A DNA stretch of 64,000 nt from Hetaerina americana. Taxonomy: Eukaryota; Arthropoda; Insecta; Odonata; Calopterygidae. A model generated the notes under the pieces. It was not told the DNA's origin. It saw only the letters and a program-made list of their open reading frames with translations, and did no database searches. Shown in pieces: positions 9,150 through 22,420 of this stretch; positions within the stretch are counted from its first letter, which is position 1; each line of letters starts with the position of its first letter. The stretch is taken from the NCBI GenBank assembly GCA_022747635.1, contig JAKTNV010000006.1, positions 67,170,590-67,234,589 on the forward strand, read 5' to 3'. Position numbers and translations under genes: made by a program.

Positions 9150-10570
9150 AAGAGTAATGGAAAGCGCCCTGACAACATTTAAAAAACAAATTCTTCTGCG
9201 ATTATTTGCAGGATTACCCAAAGGCTTTCTGGTCATGCGTCATTTAATTGGAGGGAAAATGTCCAAGCATAGTCTCTTAAAGACCACAATGGTAATATTG
9301 TGTAATTACAGACAACACCCGAAAAGCGAATGCTCTAAATAATTTCTTTCAAATTGTCTGTAATTACGACACAAACATACCAAGTGAAGGCAGAGGCAAA
9401 CCTATTAGAGATATGAATGGCATCATAATTACGCGGAAAGAAATAATGTAGCAACTCCTTAAAATTGAAAAATAACATAACCTTCGGAACCGAAGAAATT
9501 CCCGCAGGAGTACTGAAAGAGCTCGCTTCCAAAATGCGACCTTCTTAGAATAAATATTAAACAGATCAATTTTAGAGGACGTAGTTTCTCTTGACAGGGA
9601 AATATTTAACGTCACACTAATCTCTTAAAATTGCAATAAAGGAGACACCAGTAATAAGCGATCCATTTCCTTTGCCTTTCTCTCCTGTAAAATGCTAGGG
9701 CATTACATTGTTAGCAACGTCATGTTATTTTTCTATAATCACAACCTTTTATCCAGCAAAAAACATGGATTCAGAAAGGAGAGCTCTTGTAAAGCGTAGG
9801 TGTGACTTTTCATTAAAGATATGCTGCCATGGGCGAAGGAACAAATATGTAGATATGGTTTTCTTGAATTTTGAAATGGTCTTTGATATAGTCCCACACG
9901 TCAAATTGATTCACAAATTTCAAGCGCACTGAATAAACGATAATGTAATAAACTGGATTCAGGATATCCTTACTAACCACACATTTCTGATAATAGATTG
10001 CTAAAGCTGTAATAAAGTACCGGTGACATTCAACGTCCCCCATCGACTCTTTGCTCTTTCTTATTTACATTCATGATATCACATTTGAAATTAAAAAAAA
10101 ACAAAATAAGGCTGCTTGCTGACGACACTGCTATCTACAGGGAAATAGTGAACGATACAGATTATCAAATGCTTGATTATGACCCAAACAATATTTTAAA
10201 ATTTTGTGAAGAAGGGGGTTTGGAATTAAATTATAAAACATGGACGGTTAGGGCTTAAAAAAACTCAAGCAGACTTAATCAGTTCACACACTCGGTATTT
10301 GCTGGGGTTCGGGGCTCGGGGTTAAACGTTGCAGTTCAAGTGAAATTGACTAAGGTGAAACAAAACGACCACTTGGATGTCAAAATCGCGTTTTATCATA
10401 AATGTGGAAAACATGCGCTCTATGTGCGGAGGGGTCCAAAAATAAACTAGCATTCATCTAACGTATGGTTGAAAAGACATCAATGAAAAAGTGGAGACGT
10501 ACATACTAATTTTCTTTAATAAGACCTCACATAGAGTTTAAAGTGAGGTCGGAAGAGGATATAGTAGCTA
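9150..10570 (+). pseudogene. Decayed CR1/Jockey-like LINE reverse transcriptase
   Basis: Aligns by eye, with frameshifts, to the open ORF at 25731-27167. In order I see YPKAFWSCV and ITDNTRKANALNNFF (linker before the reverse transcriptase, about 9210-9340), EIPAGVLKELA (about 9495), RSISFAFLSCKMLGHYIVSN (about 9660), KHGFRKESSC, VFLNFEMVFDIVPHVKLIHK (motif A region), LLADDTAIYREI with the catalytic ADD (about 10110) and LIRPHIEFK (about 10525). Many stops show it is long dead. It extends further upstream in the protein than the 25-kb copy does. Confidence 0.85.
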
Positions 10571-11759
10571 GGTACAATGTCAATTCAAGTCCGTCTTGTC
10601 GGTGGCGGTCCGAAAACGATCGTCTAATAATCATTCTTTGATCTTTGTGTAGGTTTGTTTGTATTTTTACATTTTATATTAATCAAACCAGCCTTGTAGT
10701 TGATGACCACAGTTATAGATTTGCATTGCCTACGAGGCAATATTGATCATTATTCCTGGAACAACATTTACGATTAAGTATCGTGAAAAAAGTTGTGAGC
10801 GCAACCTTGATTGAATAAGTTATTACCTATCTTTCTATCTTTTAGCTTATTGAATGGGCATTGAAATTGATTCATTCGATTTAGGCTTAAGAAATCTGAT
10901 TAAAACCCATACCGTGGTGAGCAGTTTATTGCCCAGGGCATATATATGTTCATCTCTGTTATGACTAATAAACATAAACTATAAGATGTCATCATTCTAT
11001 AAAATTATAACAAAATAATTAGGTATAGGTGGCGTAAAATTCTCTTTTGGTGTCAGTCATTTCAAGTTTTACGAGTAGTCAAATAACTATATTGTATTAG
11101 ATCTAAAGTAAACATGATCATATCTTTACTCATAGGTATGATAATAAAATAACTAATTTCGTATATGGAAAAGAGAATTCCTTACTAAACGAACGCTATC
11201 TTATACACCAAAAGTTTAAATTTAGAAACAAAGAAAATTAATACGCAGGGAAAAGCTTAGAAAAACGATTTTACTACCCACAGAATCCAGGGAATGGTAT
11301 TTTTTTTCCTTTTGCACCCACTGAATCCTGATAGATTGAGTGGTAATTCGGATATATCCAGCTAGATTATTTCACACTAAAACATTACAAAATTTCTTTG
11401 GTACCCCAAAGTAAATTTAAGAGTATTGCGATGAATCCTCCGCAATGATTTAAGGTGGTGACTACTTAGCATTAGTCCTTTTGTGTAGTATCAACGTCTC
11501 TATATACTGCGTAGCATTTGGCGTGAGCGCTTCTCAGAAGTATGCTTTCCTTCGGACATTCAAGAAGTTAACATAATAGGTCCAACCACCAAGATGTTTC
11601 CCTCCACCGTGCAATACGTTCTATTTGTAAAGGCGTATTGCCGTGATCTTGAGTTGACTAGCAGAGCTTAAAACTAATCTACTTGCGTCACAATCCCTAT
11701 CTCGCTGATGTAAGTAACAAATGAAGCTAGTGTTAATTCAAACCGCGTGGGGCACCCGA
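10571..11759. other. AT-rich sequence, nothing recognised
   Basis: No transposon motif or plausible gene seen. Confidence 0.5.
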
Positions 11760-12140
11760 AGAAGCGGCAAAACATCAATTCATCCGTGGAGAATAAAAGG
11801 CTTTACTTGGCCGACTCTTCTCGCTCCGCCCATGGGCCTTTCCATCCAAAACCACCCCGCCTCCCAGTTGTTGGCCGTAATCTTCAGGATCTTTCCTTCT
11901 GCGAGGAGAGTTTGGGTGGTTGGGATAGGGAGGAGGACATGGCTGGCTGGAGTGGGCAGTCCCCCTTTACCTTCCCTCCCTCTCTATCCGCTCTCCTTCT
12001 CTTCCTCCTCCCGAGGAACCCCTCCGCTTCCTTCTCCGCCCCGTCCCCACCTGCTCCCATCCACAACACCCTCTCCCCTTCACGGTCGCCGGAGGGCTGG
12101 GGGATCTGCCCGCCATCGCATGCAGACTTTACAAGCCCTC
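11760..12140. other. GC-rich pyrimidine-skewed island
   Basis: C- and CT-rich on the plus strand (runs such as CCCTCCCTCTCTATCC), strongest at 11960-12100. Overlapping ORFs of 191 and 148 codons in different frames are a by-product of low stop density. No splice-linked exon or protein motif is visible. Confidence 0.5.
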
Positions 12141-12774
12141 AAAACGACTGCCATTTCTTATGCGGCGCGTCAAGCAGGCTTGACGCGGACTGAATCCATT
12201 AATAGCTGTGGCCAACAATATTTGCCGCTCTTAATTATATCTTGCTCCGTGCTTTCGTTTCTGGGAGTGAATATGCGTGTTTGTGACGGGGTCTGATTGT
12301 ACGGCGCACTGTCGGATATGTGACTCGCTGGCATGACGAGTATGTATCAAAATAGACTAATTTGTCACGCTCTCGTACTCTCCTCTCGCGGCTCGTATTC
12401 CCTATTTTTCCGAACCCAAATAATGCCACTATTCGCGTCCTTTACTCCATTTAAGCATGAAATTTGCATAAATGACATATGATAAATATTATGACTCTCA
12501 AAATTTAAAATCCCAAAGCCTTTTTTTCGCACAAAAAATCATAGATTTGGAGCAATGGACTGATTTTGTTTCATGTCTTAACTTCATCAATTACTTTATT
12601 TTATCAGCGATACACAGGATAGCTAATGTTTTGTTTATATTTCAGTGTAATAAATTTAATTAGCTGTGGGATTATTAAGGATTTATTAATGGCACAGCGG
12701 AAGTGGTTTGTTTCAACTCGATAGTTAAAAAGTTATCTACCGTTAAAGTATCTAAAGTAGTACTCGAGTTTGAT
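12141..12774. other. AT-rich sequence, nothing recognised
   Basis: No repeat family or gene seen. Confidence 0.45.
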
Positions 12775-13058
12775 AGGGGAGGCAGCTGAGGTCATTTGTG
12801 CCATTAGGTATAGGTGGGTAATTTGACAGGAGTAGAATTTTCTGGCAGCAGGGGCTGGGTGAAGGAAATATGGCGTTGGCATTAGTCTACATTTAACGAA
12901 TGACGCAACGGTTTAACGTCTCATCTGATGAAGGCGCATACTACTTGATATGCTCTCCATGCAACGACCCCCGAGTAGTGTTCGGTATATCTTTGATAAA
13001 ATCTTTGGGGTTTGAACCCAGGGCTTTCTGGGTGGGAAGACAGAACATTGACCAAGGC
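12775..13058 (-). mobile_element. SINE A, old copy
   Basis: On the minus strand the order matches SINE A: a head with CTTCCCACCCAGAAAG and B box TGGGTTCAAACCCC, then a middle matching the CATCxGATGxGACGTTAAAC block, AGACTAATGCCAACGCC, and a 3' part with GGCACAAATGACCTCAGCTG. Numerous substitutions make it much older than the copy at 8384. Confidence 0.78.
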
Positions 13059-16050
13059 AAAAATTCATCGATAGGTTTCATTTGACTCCCAAGTTTTGAG
13101 ATCAGTTAATGATCCTCTTTACTGCATATTAAGTTTTCGAACTTAGTGAGTTTAGTTTTGCAAGACATAGGAGTTGAGAGAAAGTGTTGGTGCCATTTCC
13201 TAACGTTTTTCATCCTAGCATGAAATTAAATTTACATTATGAATATAGTTATAGTGATTTTAAATGTGCTATAACTACATTTGATTAAATCGTTTCATGG
13301 AACCTGCTAGTTTTACAAATGCCTCAATAAAGGTAAAAATAGTTTTCCATTTTCTCGAAGTCCCAAACAAATGGAAAAGATTGCCTAAAGATGTCATGGC
13401 AACTATAAAGATGCCGACGTGCCTACCTTAATCCCCGTTGAAATCTCGATCACCTCAGAAAATCCATGTTCTTCCGTACGTAAGTTACCCGTCGTCCTCA
13501 AAGAGAAAGTACAGCACTCAGTGGAGTAAATCGTATGAGTAATTTCCTAATTTTTCCCCATATTAATAGCCACAAAGGAGTACTTTACGTCTTGGAATAT
13601 GAATGTTTTATAAATTTTCTGCGACGAATTATACTATAAATGTCGATTTAAGCATATTAAGTGCCTATAAATCATAATATTTAACGTTGAAAAATTATAG
13701 TGATTAATGCCACTCGAAGTTGTGTTCGCACGGTGCATACTAATATGGAGAGGAAAAATATCGTCAGCTATTCCAGATACTATATTAATCCTTAGTGAAA
13801 GTTTGTTAAATAAATTATTGATATGGTTCCCTTTTCCTGAAAGCCTTAAATATATTATGAAGCGTTGACTATTGGGATAGAATAACTTAACGTGCCTCTA
13901 AGCGGACACATCTAATGCTCGAGTAAGCCGATAATTAGATTAGAGAACTTTTGCTGGGGATATACGAGGTGATAGCGGAATGCGATGGCTTTCAAAGAGA
14001 ACCCGTACACTGTGTTAACTCAATGTTGAGAGGATTGTCATGGATTGAAATGGAAACTTCTTGCTTATCCTCACATGAGGAGATACCGAAAGGAGCCATG
14101 ATGGCATACCGTTCACTGATTTCAAATGCCAAGTGTTCCTGAGAGAAAAGGAGTTAGGTAGGTTCTAAAAACTTGATAACAGGGAGAAAGTATTAAGGAT
14201 GGCATCAATCTATTATCGTACATAATATAGGCAAAAAATAGATTAGTTCAGGGTTTTAACATTGCCACACCATTCGCATTAAATAATGATGATGGACATT
14301 GATGCACTGGTCCACTTGTCGGTAGCGCTGAACAATTGGTCGCCGTCGCGACGCTTGTTCGGCGTGTCGTGATTATTGTAAGAATATAATTTTCAAAGTC
14401 GTCATACCTAACTGTATTTCATAAATTTTCCAGTAAAATTCCGGGAATAATTACATGGGAATGACTAAACTTGGGTCTATTTGGACCCCCTCACTGTACA
14501 ACATTCAAGTATATCCTATGAAAAATAAATGCCGTTCAATGGAATTAACCTAATAATTATATAGTTAAATAAGTACCAGGTTGATTTGTATGATTATTAC
14601 CTCATCCGTCTGTTTACCCTGAGATCACGTGTTTGAATTCCACTACGAGCGAGGAGACTATGTAAATTCTATAGTTTGACCTGGTGGCGAACGAAAGCTC
14701 ACGAGGGTCCTAGGGGCTCATGACGGTCGTTCAAAAAGATAAAACAATGAGGGATGGTGCAAATAATATTCACAATAGAAAAGCCTTTAACTGGATACAA
14801 TAATGTGATTGCATATGTATATCGCTCTCCGCACTACCACATTTGGAATGCTAATTTTTAATAATGATGCATGCATCTATGTATGTGAGTGTTTTTTTAA
14901 ATGAGTTGATATATTATCAATTACATATATGAAATAATATTTGTGCATTTATGGCTGGTCCCATACTACCCCCCACCATATGCTCTTTCGAATTTCGCGT
15001 AGTATTGCAAGAATTTATACTTGTATGCATGCAATTTTATAACTAATTCCCAGTGATGTGTCCTGTCTAATCCTAATCTACCAACTAAATGCCTCTTATT
15101 CAAATAATGGATATTCCAATCGGCTGTAAAACCATCCAAGCAGGCGACTTACACGTGCGGTGAGATATGTCCCGCCATACCTCAACTTGCAAACACTCTC
15201 CTCCCTGAAATTAAATAAAAACATTGCCATGCCAATTGCATTCCCTTGAGTCAATTTTCAGTTGGCGACCATTTCCAACATCTCCATAATCCCAACGTCC
15301 CAACATCCTCCCTAATATCTGGAGCCTCCGCATAGGTACGCCTCTATCTATGCTCCTTATTCCATGCATTCAAGGAGCGATTGGCACAAATACAGAGTGA
15401 AAATTGATTATACCACTGACGCGATTCGAATCGATCGCTACTCTTTGTGTTCTACTACTGGGCATACTGGTTCCGCGTCATAATTTCAAATGAACTTGAA
15501 GCGATTGATTTCGCGAAAAGACAATTCAAAATTTGGAGAAAAGAATGACGCCAATAAATGCATGTAGTCTCTTTATTGGCACCGTGTCGCCGCTTTCCAT
15601 GCTCAGAAATTTCATCTCCGTTCTTTCAAGGTCCATGAAGCTTTTACTTTGTTGCTAGGAGTTGCCGCAACGTCTTGGATTCACTCAACAAGCGCGGGAT
15701 GACGGTAGGTTTGTGCTTGTTCTCATGTCGTCAATGTTTTATGCAATCCAATATTGGTCATTAATTTTTGTTTTCCGCATGCAATGCCTTTCCGGGTCAT
15801 GCATTCGAATTGTGTTTTCTTTGAGCTCACGTTAGTGCCGTGAGTTTGATGGATGTGATGATGTTTTATTCATTGTTGGTGAATGAGTTCAGTGGCTGAG
15901 GATCATTTCGGTCCCTCCCTTGTTTGCTGTACTTATGTTGACGGATACGTTTGATCATTTCACTTAAGCAAGCATTTGGAGTAATGAAGACGGACGCGAG
16001 TCGTGCCATAATTTTGCCGTTGCTTCTTCGGGCTAGCCGAAGTGTCGCGG
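13059..16050. other. AT-rich sequence, nothing firmly recognised
   Basis: About 3 kb without convincing elements. A weak tRNA-like B box lies at about 14630, too diverged to assign. Confidence 0.45.
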
Positions 16051-16440
16051 ACTTACCGACAATATTTCATGCTTTAAGGAAATAACATTGCAAAAAAGAT
16101 AACCGGAGGAAAAAAAGGTTAGTTTTTGAGTGGGAGAGGGAATGTGGACACTTACCTTCGGAGGAAAGAAAAACTAGGAATTGAGGAGAGAGAGGTTGGA
16201 AGCATTTGAGTGATGCGGGCTTTGAGAAGGATGTAGAAATAAGCCGCGCTGAGGGGACCGCACACAGAGGAAGGTGTTGGATATCGGTGGACAAGAGAAG
16301 CATTATGGTTTTCCACGGGAGGAGGTGGATGGGGTGGGGCGGGGCGGACTAAGTGGTCGGGGCAGGTTGCTCGGGGATGGGAGTGAGAGGAGAGAATGGG
16401 CGCGGAAGACGTCAAGCCAGGGATCGGAGAAGTTTTCTCC
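16051..16440. other. Purine-rich, moderately GC-rich patch
   Basis: G/A-rich on the plus strand (GGAGGAGGTGGATGGGGTGG-like runs near 16320). No gene motif. Confidence 0.4.
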
Positions 16441-17039
16441 GCAGTTTGATTTCACGTTTTACCGAATGAGAAAAATTGTTGGGTTACATAAGACATTACC
16501 TATTTTGAACTTTGAAGGAGAAAGCGTAATAATTAGACGCGGAAAAAGTTGGATCATTTATTTCTAAATCTGCGGGTCACAACTCGGGTTGTGATAAGTG
16601 CTCTGCGTATTCTAAACGAACTGACAGTGACAAAAAGAACACTAAAATCGGGATTAGATAATAAAATGCCAACATTCATGACTTCTTACAATAAAAAGTA
16701 TATTTCTGCCCCCTAACGCGGACGTCTTCTCGTATTTCTGATCCCTTCTCACTCTCGGGGAAAATGATATCTTTACTCTAGTCTGCTCTACAGTATTTAC
16801 GCTGAATATTTTTCCATAAATTTATTGAAATGTTTAATGTAATACATTGAAAACTATTTCCATAATTTTTGCTTTATGACAGGGGAGGCAAGTAAATTGA
16901 CCGTTGTACCTTTGTATAGTTTGTGTCCATCCAAATCTTCCCTTAAACAGTAGAATGCCGATAGTAATAATGTCAGTCTACAATATTTAAAAGATACTGT
17001 AAAAATATAAGAATTCATAGACCCTTTAAATTAAATTCC
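16441..17039. other. AT-rich sequence, nothing recognised
   Basis: No motif or element seen. Confidence 0.45.
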
Positions 17040-17160
17040 TTTGTTCTATGGATTAGAGATACGCATGAGCCATGGAAAATAATAGACAAAGAAGGAGAAA
17101 CCTGTTGTTGGAGAAGAATGCTGAAGACCAAATGGACAGATGAGTTATGAAATGAACGAC
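17040..17160 (+). pseudogene. RTE-like LINE ORF C-terminal fragment, part 1
   Basis: One frame reads CCWRRMLKTKWTDEL followed by NERQ. This resembles the conserved WRRMLK-x-W-T-D segment near the C-terminus of RTE-like LINE proteins. It stops where a minus-strand LINE begins, and related sequence resumes near 18000. Short and broken, so moderate confidence. Confidence 0.5.
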
Positions 17161-17164
17161 AGTA

Positions 17165-17960
17165 GTAGATTTATAGTATTTTAGTACCCGACAAGGCACC
17201 ACTAGGGTGTGTGGCAGGGGGTGAATACACACCAGACTAATTTGACCCGAATATGACCCTACCGCGGTCGGAAAATGTTATTCTGATTCCATATCATTCG
17301 TGGAAAAAATGACATCTTAAATATATCTGTTCGACACTTCGTCTCTCTAATTTAATTGGTATGATCTCTCCTACCGTAGTACGATGGGGGTTACAATGCA
17401 TTTTCAACATCATCGCTAAAGAGACATCCTTCCAATATATGCAAGAGATTTAATCTACGATTTAATCTCGTATAATTTCAGCTTCGCTCCGCGAGTGATT
17501 TCCAGCCTAGTTTCTCAAATATTTTGGATACACTACTAAGTTTAAAATAACGTTTTACAAATCTATCTCCTCTACGCTGCACGCGATCCAATTCGGCAGG
17601 TAATCCAACTTCGTAAGGATCCCATATACTAGCAGCATATTCTAAATGAGATATAACCAGCGAAAGATACCAGTCTTTGACAGTTTCATCACATTTACCC
17701 AGTAGTCTTATAATACATTCTCATTTTTCGTTAGCTTGTCCATCAACTCCCCGTATGTGTTTCATCCAGGAGAGGTCGTGAGTGAGGGTAACGCCTAGGT
17801 ATTTAATCGAGTCTCACCTTTCCATTTCGGTATTCGCGATGCAGTAGGCGTTCGGGAGGGAATTGCTCTCTTTCCAAAAATTCATCACTACGTAGTTGTT
17901 TAAGTTTAATTCTAAATGCCAAGTGTCCCACCAGTGTTGTACTGGATTAATCTAATTGCT
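17165..17960 (-). pseudogene. CR1/Jockey-like LINE 3' end, decayed, minus strand
   Basis: Minus-strand frames recover the C-terminal third of the reverse transcriptase protein: SIKYLGVTLTHDLSWMKHIR, SHLEYAASIWDPYEVGLPAE, LDRVQRRGDRFVKRYF, EKLGWKSLAER and FKMSFFPRMIW. Each has a counterpart in the open ORF at 25.7-27.2 kb. The 3' end has a diverged form of the family hairpin (CCCCTGCCACACACCCTAG) and an ATCTACTACTG tail. Stops and frameshifts are present. It belongs to a different, older subfamily than the 25-kb copy. Confidence 0.85.
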
Positions 17961-17994
17961 AAGAGTGCAGATAATAATGCCGAATATGTAATTG

Positions 17995-18280
17995 CCAAAT
18001 GCAGATAAGAGCAGAGGAGGAAGGGAAGCGATGGGGCACGCGATAAGGAACAGAAGATCCAGATAGATTGGCTGCATCCTGGGACGTAATGAAAGTGTTA
18101 GGATCACAATAGGCAGAAGGTCTTAAAGGAAGGCTCCACCTGGAACATCAGAGGAGAAATATTCCGTAGGGTAAATATAAATGCAAAGTAAAGATGAATA
18201 TCAGACGGAAGTCCAATTAGAATCTATAAGAGTATTGCAAAGAGATGAGTGGAGGCCTGCAGTCATCATATCGTCAGATT
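17995..18280 (+). pseudogene. RTE-like LINE ORF C-terminal fragment, part 2
   Basis: Broken frames read LGRNESVRITIGRRS and then a Pro/Arg-rich remnant and MQSKDEYQTEV. This resembles the H-x-RRNE...EGR...GRPR region that follows the WRRMLK segment in RTE-like proteins. With part 1 it brackets the minus-strand LINE, suggesting a nested insertion. Confidence 0.42.
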
Positions 18281-21200
18281 GAAATGATGATAAAAAAAAT
18301 GTACCATTTGCAGGAAGTACTTCATTGTAAAACAGAGTAATAGATTGGTACAGATACTATAACTTGTTGGGATTCCGATTTTATTTCAGAATGAGACACA
18401 GGCAAAAGGAGTTAGTTTTGAAAGATGATTTTCTATAAAAGTAGTTTCGTGACTAGATTTATAGGGCTAGAAATTTCTCAGAGCACGAAGGCTAACTCTC
18501 TAAAATTCTCTCTTGTGTTGTTGTAAAAAGCATGTCACCAACCGCATGTAAAAGATACTTTGATCTATTATTAACTCCGTGTAAGTAAAATTTGTAGTTT
18601 ACTGAACTTTTGAACTAATTTAGGGCTAAAATAGAAAATCTACAGGAATAAATTTGAGTGGAAGTTGAAAGAATAGTTTTAAATGTAAAAAATATTTATT
18701 AATCGCATTGATTAGAATAAAAAATTATGACTTTGCGATTCTGCAGTATTTTATTTAGTTAGGAAACAGTTTTGAAGTTCAATGTCTATGACAGATCTTT
18801 TTATTAGTTGTTGGTAATTAACAAAAATATTTGAGCATATCTAGGGGTACAGTTTTTACAGAATTGAAAGATCAATATTAAGGTAACACATGTCACTTAA
18901 TTTCTCTTTTTACTATGATACATAAAAATTGATATTTAGATTTTTTATATTTAAAATTGTATCCTTTTCACAACGATAAAGCCTTAGAATGTGCAGAAAA
19001 TAATCCCTTAGGCTAAATAGTCGCTATTTTGGCTATTATTCTATTTAACTCTTGTCAAATTGAAACTAAAACTAACAGTACCTTTTGCGTGTATGGTGTA
19101 CGAGAGCTAGTTGAAACTAAATATTAATGTCTGATGCGCAACCCCCTTCCGCACATCGTAGTGGTTCCATGTAAAATGTGCATTAGATGTACGAGATAAT
19201 CACTGCATGCGGCTAAGTACTATTGTGTACTGTGTACCGTATTTAGCGCGGATGGACAATTACTTTTTGAAAACTGACTTTATTTTAGATGAGGAAATAT
19301 GTTCCATGCTTGCCATTAGCTTTCGTCTACCAGTGCCTTCTATGGAAAAAAACCATAGGACTCAGAATAGTTGGGTAAGATGTGATGCTTTACATACCAT
19401 ACCTACCTGTGAAATATTTTGTTTTAATATTTATATTAATTATAAAAGTGCGAATTATTTGGAGTGAATTTTTCAGGTAAGGTTTGCGGAATTAGCAATA
19501 GTGTCTAATTGGAATTTTGTAGTTGTCAGTATTATGCATACATATAAAAATTCACAGAAAGATTTCATCGTGGTCGATATTGTTCACGGTGTGATTGCTA
19601 TTATTTACAATCGCACACGATTCCCATTTAGCCACCAGCCTAGAATGATTACGTTGTTTCACGTTACAGGGAGTTTGGGTAAATATTTTGTTTTTTTTAA
19701 TAGCATTTAATTTTTTGGAGTGTTATTTCTTGTACTCCTGTGTTACACTCATTAGGAAACCCCCGAGGTGTAGAGGCGGGTGCCTTGCCCGTCAAACGAG
19801 GATAATAGGCAGAAAGCTGCTCATAGAATGTAATGTTATTTTGTTTTATGTGCCCATTTATTAACGGTGCTTCGTTCCATGTTTTACATACCAATTGTAG
19901 TAATTGATTATATCTCTTGAAATCTTTTCGGAACATGAGCCATACTAGACATATGTCTGGAGATAAACAAAAAAGAAATACTTTCCCTCGTGAATTATCG
20001 CACTTTTCGCTAGCATACTTTCCTCCCATGATTCATTCAAATTCACTTTTGTTTATTCTCATTTCCTCATTCCCATTAGAGTTTTTTTCCTAATACTGGC
20101 TTGAGTTTACGCATGTCATTCCTCCATCCCCAACACTATTTGCTCAAGTCATCATTTTCATTACTCTTTTAATTTCTATTGAGCTCTCTTAATTTGCGTT
20201 CATTCTGCTGGATCCCAGTAATGATCTTAATTAAGCCTAAACAGGTTATATGGCAAGAGAGATAATTTGAGGGTGGCTATCTATCTCCCTAAGGGCCGAA
20301 AGTCTGGGAACCAAAAGCTGTTATATTAATTCTGGGAATTAAAAGAGTTATATTAATGGACGCTAGTTGTTGAACTGCTACCGTCTTTTCCTTGATGTGC
20401 CGATGAGGTGATGTTCCTTGATGTGCAATTGGCATCTACGACTAACTTTCTTTATTTATGCGAAGGAAAATATTTATTTACTTGAAATTAAGGAATCACA
20501 ATTTTTCTCTGTAATAGTGTATGTGAAGCCGAAGTTTGTTGCAGTTGGAATGAATTTCCGTATCTTTTTTCACAATAACTTTTCAGTGTTGATGTCTTGA
20601 GTCGTGATGTCCCTCTAAAAAACTCTGTTAAGTAACAGGAAGTGTCGAATTGATATTAATGCTATTTTTCATGTCCTATTACCTACGATAATTGCAGAAC
20701 ATTATTGATTGCATTCAAAAATGTTAACTCTATAACTTAATGGGCTACGAAGATTTTAGAAGAACCTTTAACGAATACTTTTTCTTAAAAAAAATCAAAT
20801 TTCCGTCGAAATTTGGCTTGGTCATTACTTTTATTGCCAAGTGATATTCTGAGTTCAGTTATTATATCATTACTCCTGTCTAATTCTCTCAATTCCTTGA
20901 CGCCCTTTTACTAAAAAAGACTCAGGACAGAAGCTAGATTTGTTTGGGAAATTATTATGGATTTTATTTATACGGTATCGTCCAATACACTGAATTCTAA
21001 AAGATATGGAATATCACGGGGCATATTGAACCCAGCTAATCATTTAATTCGCAGATGTTAACATAACACAAATGGTAAAATTTGGAAATATTAATAAAAT
21101 CAAGCACTGCATTTGGCATATTTATTTTTATAAAATCATAACCTATTTCTTTAATTTTGATCTCTTTTTTAGTTTCCATAATTTTTGCTACACTCACGAC

Positions 21201-21510
21201 TCTCGATCGTGTTTGGGAATAACGCTGAAATAAAGTGAGCTTTCATGGTTTTGATAGAGTTGTATAGTTCTCAAATGCAAGCCATTTTGATTGTCTATTC
21301 AAATATTTATAAGAGAACACAACATTTTACGGTTACCATGGTGAATTTACCTTTCCATCATTGTTTTGCTAGTAACACTAAAATATTTACTCAACATTTC
21401 TCAGTGCAAGGAATATTATTCAACTCTCCCGAATGTATTTTAAATGCTTATTGCTCATTGGTTCTCCTAGCTCTCATAAATGCGAGGCTAATTCCTAAAG
21501 TAAGAATCGT
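18281..21510. other. AT-rich sequence, nothing recognised
   Basis: More than 3 kb without identifiable elements. ORFs of up to 110 codons have no recognisable motif. Confidence 0.45.
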
Positions 21511-21513
21511 TTA

Positions 21514-21684
21514 AAAAGTGAATAGTGATATCTTTGTAAGTTCCACTAATTTTCATTATAAAAACGACCAGTTTCGACGAATAGTCATCATCATCAGACG
21601 ATGATGATGTTGACCATTCGATGAAACCGGTCGCTTTTAAAATAAAAATCAGTGGAACTTACAAATTATTATTGTTCGCTTTTT
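21514..21684. repeat. Fold-back element, arms of about 65-80 bp
   Basis: The two arms (inner limits about 21597 and 21602) are imperfect reverse complements. Both contain TTTGTAAGTTCCACT (21533-21547) or its complement AGTGGAACTTACAAA (21651-21665), a GACCxGTTTC block and an ATCATCATC block near the centre. The loop is only a few bases, so the single strand would form a long hairpin. Confidence 0.85.
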
Positions 21685-21769
21685 ATCATGTAGTGCTATC
21701 AATTTGAGTAGAAAACCATAGAAGTTAAGTATCATTTTAATTTAATGAAATATTAGCGGGTCAGAACAA

Positions 21770-22420
21770 AATTGTACGAATGCAGCAATATCTATTGATT
21801 GCTTCCAAAGCTACTGCAGGTGTTGTTTTGATTAAGCAGTCGTTTGCCTGCCAGAAAATGCAGATTAGAACGTCCGCTACAATTATTTCTCCTGCCAGCT
21901 GGGATGCTTGCCATGCTGTGATTCGATTTTTGTGTGCAAAAGGAACATCAACTGAAGTTGCGCTGTCTATGGACCCACAGTAAAGAATAGAGGAAAGGTT
22001 AGGCGATGCTGTAGAGGCTTTAAAAATGGCCTCACTAATGAGCATGACGGAGAACGGAGTGGCGGGACAAGTACCAAGACCGATGAAATCGTTCAACAAG
22101 TGGACCGAGAACTACGATCTGATCGACGAATGACGGTTAGTGATCTGCCTGCTAAATTTCCTCTTTTTGGAAGCATCAATTTTTGCACGATTGTTATGAA
22201 AAAGCTCGGATATAACAAGTTGTGGGCGAAGTGGGTACCGAAAATGCTTACCGGCTTATCCTTAGTCAAGACTTTGTCCCTAGCGACTATTTCATCTTCT
22301 TGCATTTGAATTAGTGGCTTGGTGGAAAAGTAAAAAACCATCAAAACCTTTTCTAACGAATTTATTTTTTATGACCAAAAAGACCTAACTTAAAAAGTAA
22401 CCCTATTAGATGAACTTCGA
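21770..22420 (+). pseudogene. Decayed mariner-like transposase, relic C
   Basis: Broken frames show HAVIRFLCAKGTSTE (first helix-turn-helix), then NEHDGERSGGTSTKTDEIVQ (linker), DRELRSDRRMTVSDLP (second helix-turn-helix), and LGYNKLWAKWVPKML. VPSDYFIFLHLN and WLGGK follow soon after. The last match surrounds the third catalytic Asp of mariner enzymes, so the middle of the catalytic domain is missing. Ends and target duplication were not identified. Confidence 0.75.

Noticed and set aside
11721..12296. 191-codon ORF
   Set aside because: A second forward frame is open for 148 codons over the same pyrimidine-rich DNA, which points to composition and not coding.
14610..14740. Possible SINE with GTTTGAATTCC B-box-like word
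   Set aside because: No A box at the right distance and no body shared with other copies.
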